NCBI GenBank assembly: GCA_029216955.1
Contig: JANAVB010023997.1
Location: forward strand, 1,158,995 to 1,222,994
Source of the DNA: Iris pallida
Taxonomy: Eukaryota; Streptophyta; Magnoliopsida; Asparagales; Iridaceae
Reading direction: 5' to 3'
Length of the DNA: 64,000 bases
Shown: piece after piece, positions 61,411 to 64,000 of the stretch
Layout of the letters: each line of letters opens with the position of its first letter
Position numbering within the stretch: position 1 is the first letter of the stretch
Translations under genes and position numbers: made by a program
Notes under the pieces: generated by a model
The model's database searches: none
Seen by the model: the letters and a program-made list of their open reading frames with translations, nothing else
Told to the model about the DNA's origin: nothing

Positions 61411-64000
61411 TGTAACTCCCCAGTCCCAAAATACTTAGGACTAAGTATGTAGACATGTCAGCTGTATACCTACGAAGTATACTCCAATATATGGAACCCC
61501 ATATGTATACATAAGCTGTAAAATACAGTAAAACCATGATAATTAAATCTCATCCACAATAATAAAGAATAATATTATAATCAACTCAAGAATTGGTCAC
61601 TTATACATGTAGTTGGGCAGAGACAAATCCACTACCAACAATTTTAAATGGAAGAAAATATATAAGGAAATGATCGATAAAATAACAAGACGAACCAAGA
61701 GCAATCATACTCGAAAAAATGGAGAAGATCACGGCCTTGGCTATAACCCCTGCAAAGTCACAAAGCACACACCTGGAGAGATAACCAGGTCCTCAGAGGG
61801 ACATAACAAGATACATAAAGAACATGCCATATAATCTGTAATATATAATAGAGAGTAAAAGGGGATGCATGCAATAGGGTGCCTACGAGTTCTACAGTAA
61901 AAATACAGTTAAGAACAAACCTTCAACGCAAGGGCACTCTAGCTACAGGTATAAGAAACTCAGGTATGGTCCCACCAGGATACTAGGGACCTCAAAGTAT
62001 AACATTCACCGAATGTCAGAGGCCAGCAGAAAATCAAGTATTAGGATCCAGGACCGTATCTCCAGCGGAGATAACTGACAATAATAGGAAAGTGCATACA
62101 TGGCCCATAAGTTAAGGAACTGGTCTCCCTATCCAATGCCTAGTAGGGTCACATCCATGACTCATAGAAACCTCTAGTAACTGCCAAGTCTACTAGCATG
62201 CAATTCTATTGGCAGTTACTCCTAACCGTCGTACGCCTCAAACGTATTAGTGGCTGGATGACTACGCGAGTACGTGTCCTACATGTGACTCACATCACGT
62301 GATAAAGTATGTGTCAAGGCTGCATGAGATATACCAATACCTCACCATCAATGGGTGGTCACTAGACTAAGTCAATGCAAGAGAAATAAATAAAAGCAAA
62401 AAAACGGCCGAGAGAGTCGCTTGCACCCAAGTGTGACTTGGACGCACAGTTTTATAATAACAACAAATAAGAAATACTGAAAGTAATAACTAAAAATAAG
62501 AATATGTAAATCACAGAGTAAGGTGGCAAGGTATCTTGCTTGGCAGTACGAAAATGGCAACTCCAAGCAATCAGTCACGTCAGCAATAAACCTCAGAATC
62601 TGCGAACGGCTCCGGATACTGAAACAAACATCAAGAACATTCCCGATGTAAAAGATATATCTAGGAAATGCCTATCCAAAAGTCCAATTCTGGAACATAG
62701 GCAAAATCGTAATTTCAGGTCAAAACGATTTCCGCCGTTGAACCCGTTTTGCACCGTAACATGTGTCAATGTCTATGGTCTCTAAAGGCGTCAAACTACA
62801 TATTTATGGATTCGGTTTGAGAAGACGAACTCAACGGTATGTCCAATTTTGGATTCCGATCAGTCGTACACAAAATCGCCCATTGGATCGGGTCGCAGGC
62901 CCACCAAAAAGGCGTTCCGATCAACCTTCTCAGAATCGAACCAAACTTGGCATACAAGACCAGAAAAGTGATATGGTCCTGCTGGCGCAAGTTTCGTTTC
63001 AATTTGACGAACATGCATAAAGTAATTGAAAATTTTGCATAGAGGCCGGTAAGGTAAATTTTGACGGATACACATCAAATTCGTCGCGCACGCACAATCA
63101 ATTTGAATTCCGTCAAAGCCCACACGTCGCGAAGTTGATATGCACCTTCGATGCTTTTGGTTCGCGACCACGTCGCCCGATTTGGTAAGACGCACGTCGT
63201 ATCGGGTGATTTTTTCTAAAAAATTTAGTTTAAGGACTAATTTTTCTCTGATTTTTACTATCAAATAACTTCCTGTGTACGCAATAAATTCACAATCTAC
63301 AAACTAGGTTTATTCTCGTATATGTTTTCTTTCAAAGTCATGTTGAAAGTTTCCACAAACGGCGCAAGGTTGGGAAAAAAAAAAAACCGACCGTCAAGTT
63401 GTTGATTTTATTGAAAAAGATCTGTCACAATTTTGGATTTTATCAAAATTTTATGCCAGTTTCACCTAATTTTATTTGCTGAAAAATGGTGAAATCCTAT
63501 ATGGTTGGGAAGAGGGTCAAGTCTTCTTTCCAAAAAAATCATACGGATCGAAAATCGGAGTTACGAGTAAAAAGTTACGTGGTCGGGAAGTAGGGTACCT
63601 TGAGTTGGAAACTGCTCCGCGGATGACGATGGACTGACTTCCGATACTTCATTCGTCGTATAAAAAACTTCGTTGCTAGTGAAATAAATTTGTAGACGAA
63701 GAGGGGATGTTGTCGTAAATTTTCGTTTTGAAAGTCTAAGGTTTTGAGGTCTTTGGAGGGAGTTATATATATGACAAGTTGGGCTAAACCTAATACTACT
63801 AGGCTTAGGATTAAGGCCAACTCATGGGTGGAGGGGCCTTTACTCACGGGTTGGGAGGTTACAAGTGAAGGGAGGCGCCCGCCCACTTTTTAAGTGGGTA
63901 GGATTTTTTTTTTAATCTTTTTTTTTTGTTTTGCTTGTATATATAAGGAATAGAAGAAAATCCACTACCAACAATTTTAAATATATATATATATATATAA
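61411..64000 (-). repeat. LTR 2 of element G (5' LTR, cut by the window end)
   Basis: It is collinear with 50211-52760. The conserved block is at 62680-63215. The region equal to the start of the tandem unit begins at about 63733. The last 60 bp (AGAAAATCCACTACCAACAA then TTTTAAATATAT) repeats a phrase from 61626-61650. Whether this LTR also carries three units cannot be seen. Confidence 0.8.
62680..63215 (-). repeat. Conserved long-LTR block, copy in G LTR 2
   Basis: The minus-strand frame 62860-63264 is open (134 codons) and contains CATNLMCIRQNLPYRPLCK and VRQIETKLAPAGPYHFSG, matching the frame in C. Confidence 0.78.

Larger units (their letters stand above)
50211..64000 (-). mobile_element. 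Element G: very large non-coding LTR element (LARD-like), runs off the window
   Basis: LTR 1 is 50211-57526, the interior 57527-61410, and LTR 2 starts at 61411. Both LTRs start TGTAA(T/C)(G/T)CYCCAGTCCC and stay collinear for more than 2.3 kb (for example AAAATACTTA, GACATGYCAGCTGTATACC, the conserved block and GTTGGGCTAAACCTAATACT). LTR 1 ends GGGAGTTTACA, followed by the complement of a pre-polypurine signature (TCCTACCCAACTTATAAAAT), which gives minus orientation. No gag or pol is found in the 3.9-kb interior. The left target site may be CATAA (50206-50210); the right end is outside the window. Confidence 0.8.

Overview
This window is nuclear DNA of a flowering plant. The evidence is one conserved plant-type gene (a U-box/ARM-repeat E3 ligase of the PUB43/PUB44-SAUL1 group) split by very large introns, inside plant LTR retrotransposons: a gag-only Copia-type family, TRIMs, Tekay-like Ty3/Gypsy elements and long-LTR derivatives. 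Long AT, CA and GA microsatellites and MITEs add to this. Nothing is prokaryotic or organellar. The species cannot be named from the sequence.

Gene region (about 1-17,050). Three + strand exons (2066-2372, 6208-6675, 15415-16535) encode the C-terminal 631 residues of the protein. They have GT-AG borders and compatible phases and sum to 632 codons including the stop. The U-box and N-terminus lie left of the window. Intron 1 (3.8 kb) carries a small minus-strand LTR element with perfect 5-bp target duplications. Intron 2 (8.7 kb) carries two MITE-like elements, a 445-bp MULE-like MITE with a 10-bp duplication, and a 4.57-kb cluster of gag-only (TR-GAG type) elements. That cluster is bounded by 88-bp inverted copies of its own LTR head and a perfect 5-bp target duplication.

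Middle region (17,184-44,437). A TRIM is followed by a nest of retrotransposons that target duplications resolve into layers. Element A (minus; 3' LTR 20394-24922, with a hAT-type MITE inside) was entered by element B (minus Gypsy, 24930-42765, TSD TCTAC). The right LTR of B was entered twice: by element C (31319-38780, TSD CGCCC; LTRs of about 3.3-3.6 kb around only 592 bp) and by solo LTR D (39519-41990, TSD TCATT). B is the only element here with recognisable gag, protease, RT, RNase H and integrase, and all are broken.

Right region (44,438-64,000). A long-LTR fragment (H) with a GC-rich minisatellite is followed by the 3' end of a + strand Gypsy element (E: integrase tail, polypurine tract, 3.1-kb LTR). 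Next comes element G, a very large non-coding LTR element. Its first LTR is 7.3 kb and holds three tandem copies of a roughly 1-kb unit that carries GC-rich LINE-like inserts. Its second LTR runs off the window end. The LTRs of C and G share a conserved block of about 0.5 kb and the same short sequence next to the LTR, so they look like one lineage of non-autonomous long-LTR elements.

The only probable host gene is the U-box/ARM gene. The most unusual material is the palindromic gag-only cluster and the C/G long-LTR lineage. All similarity statements come from reading and from knowledge of the families; no search or alignment program was run.
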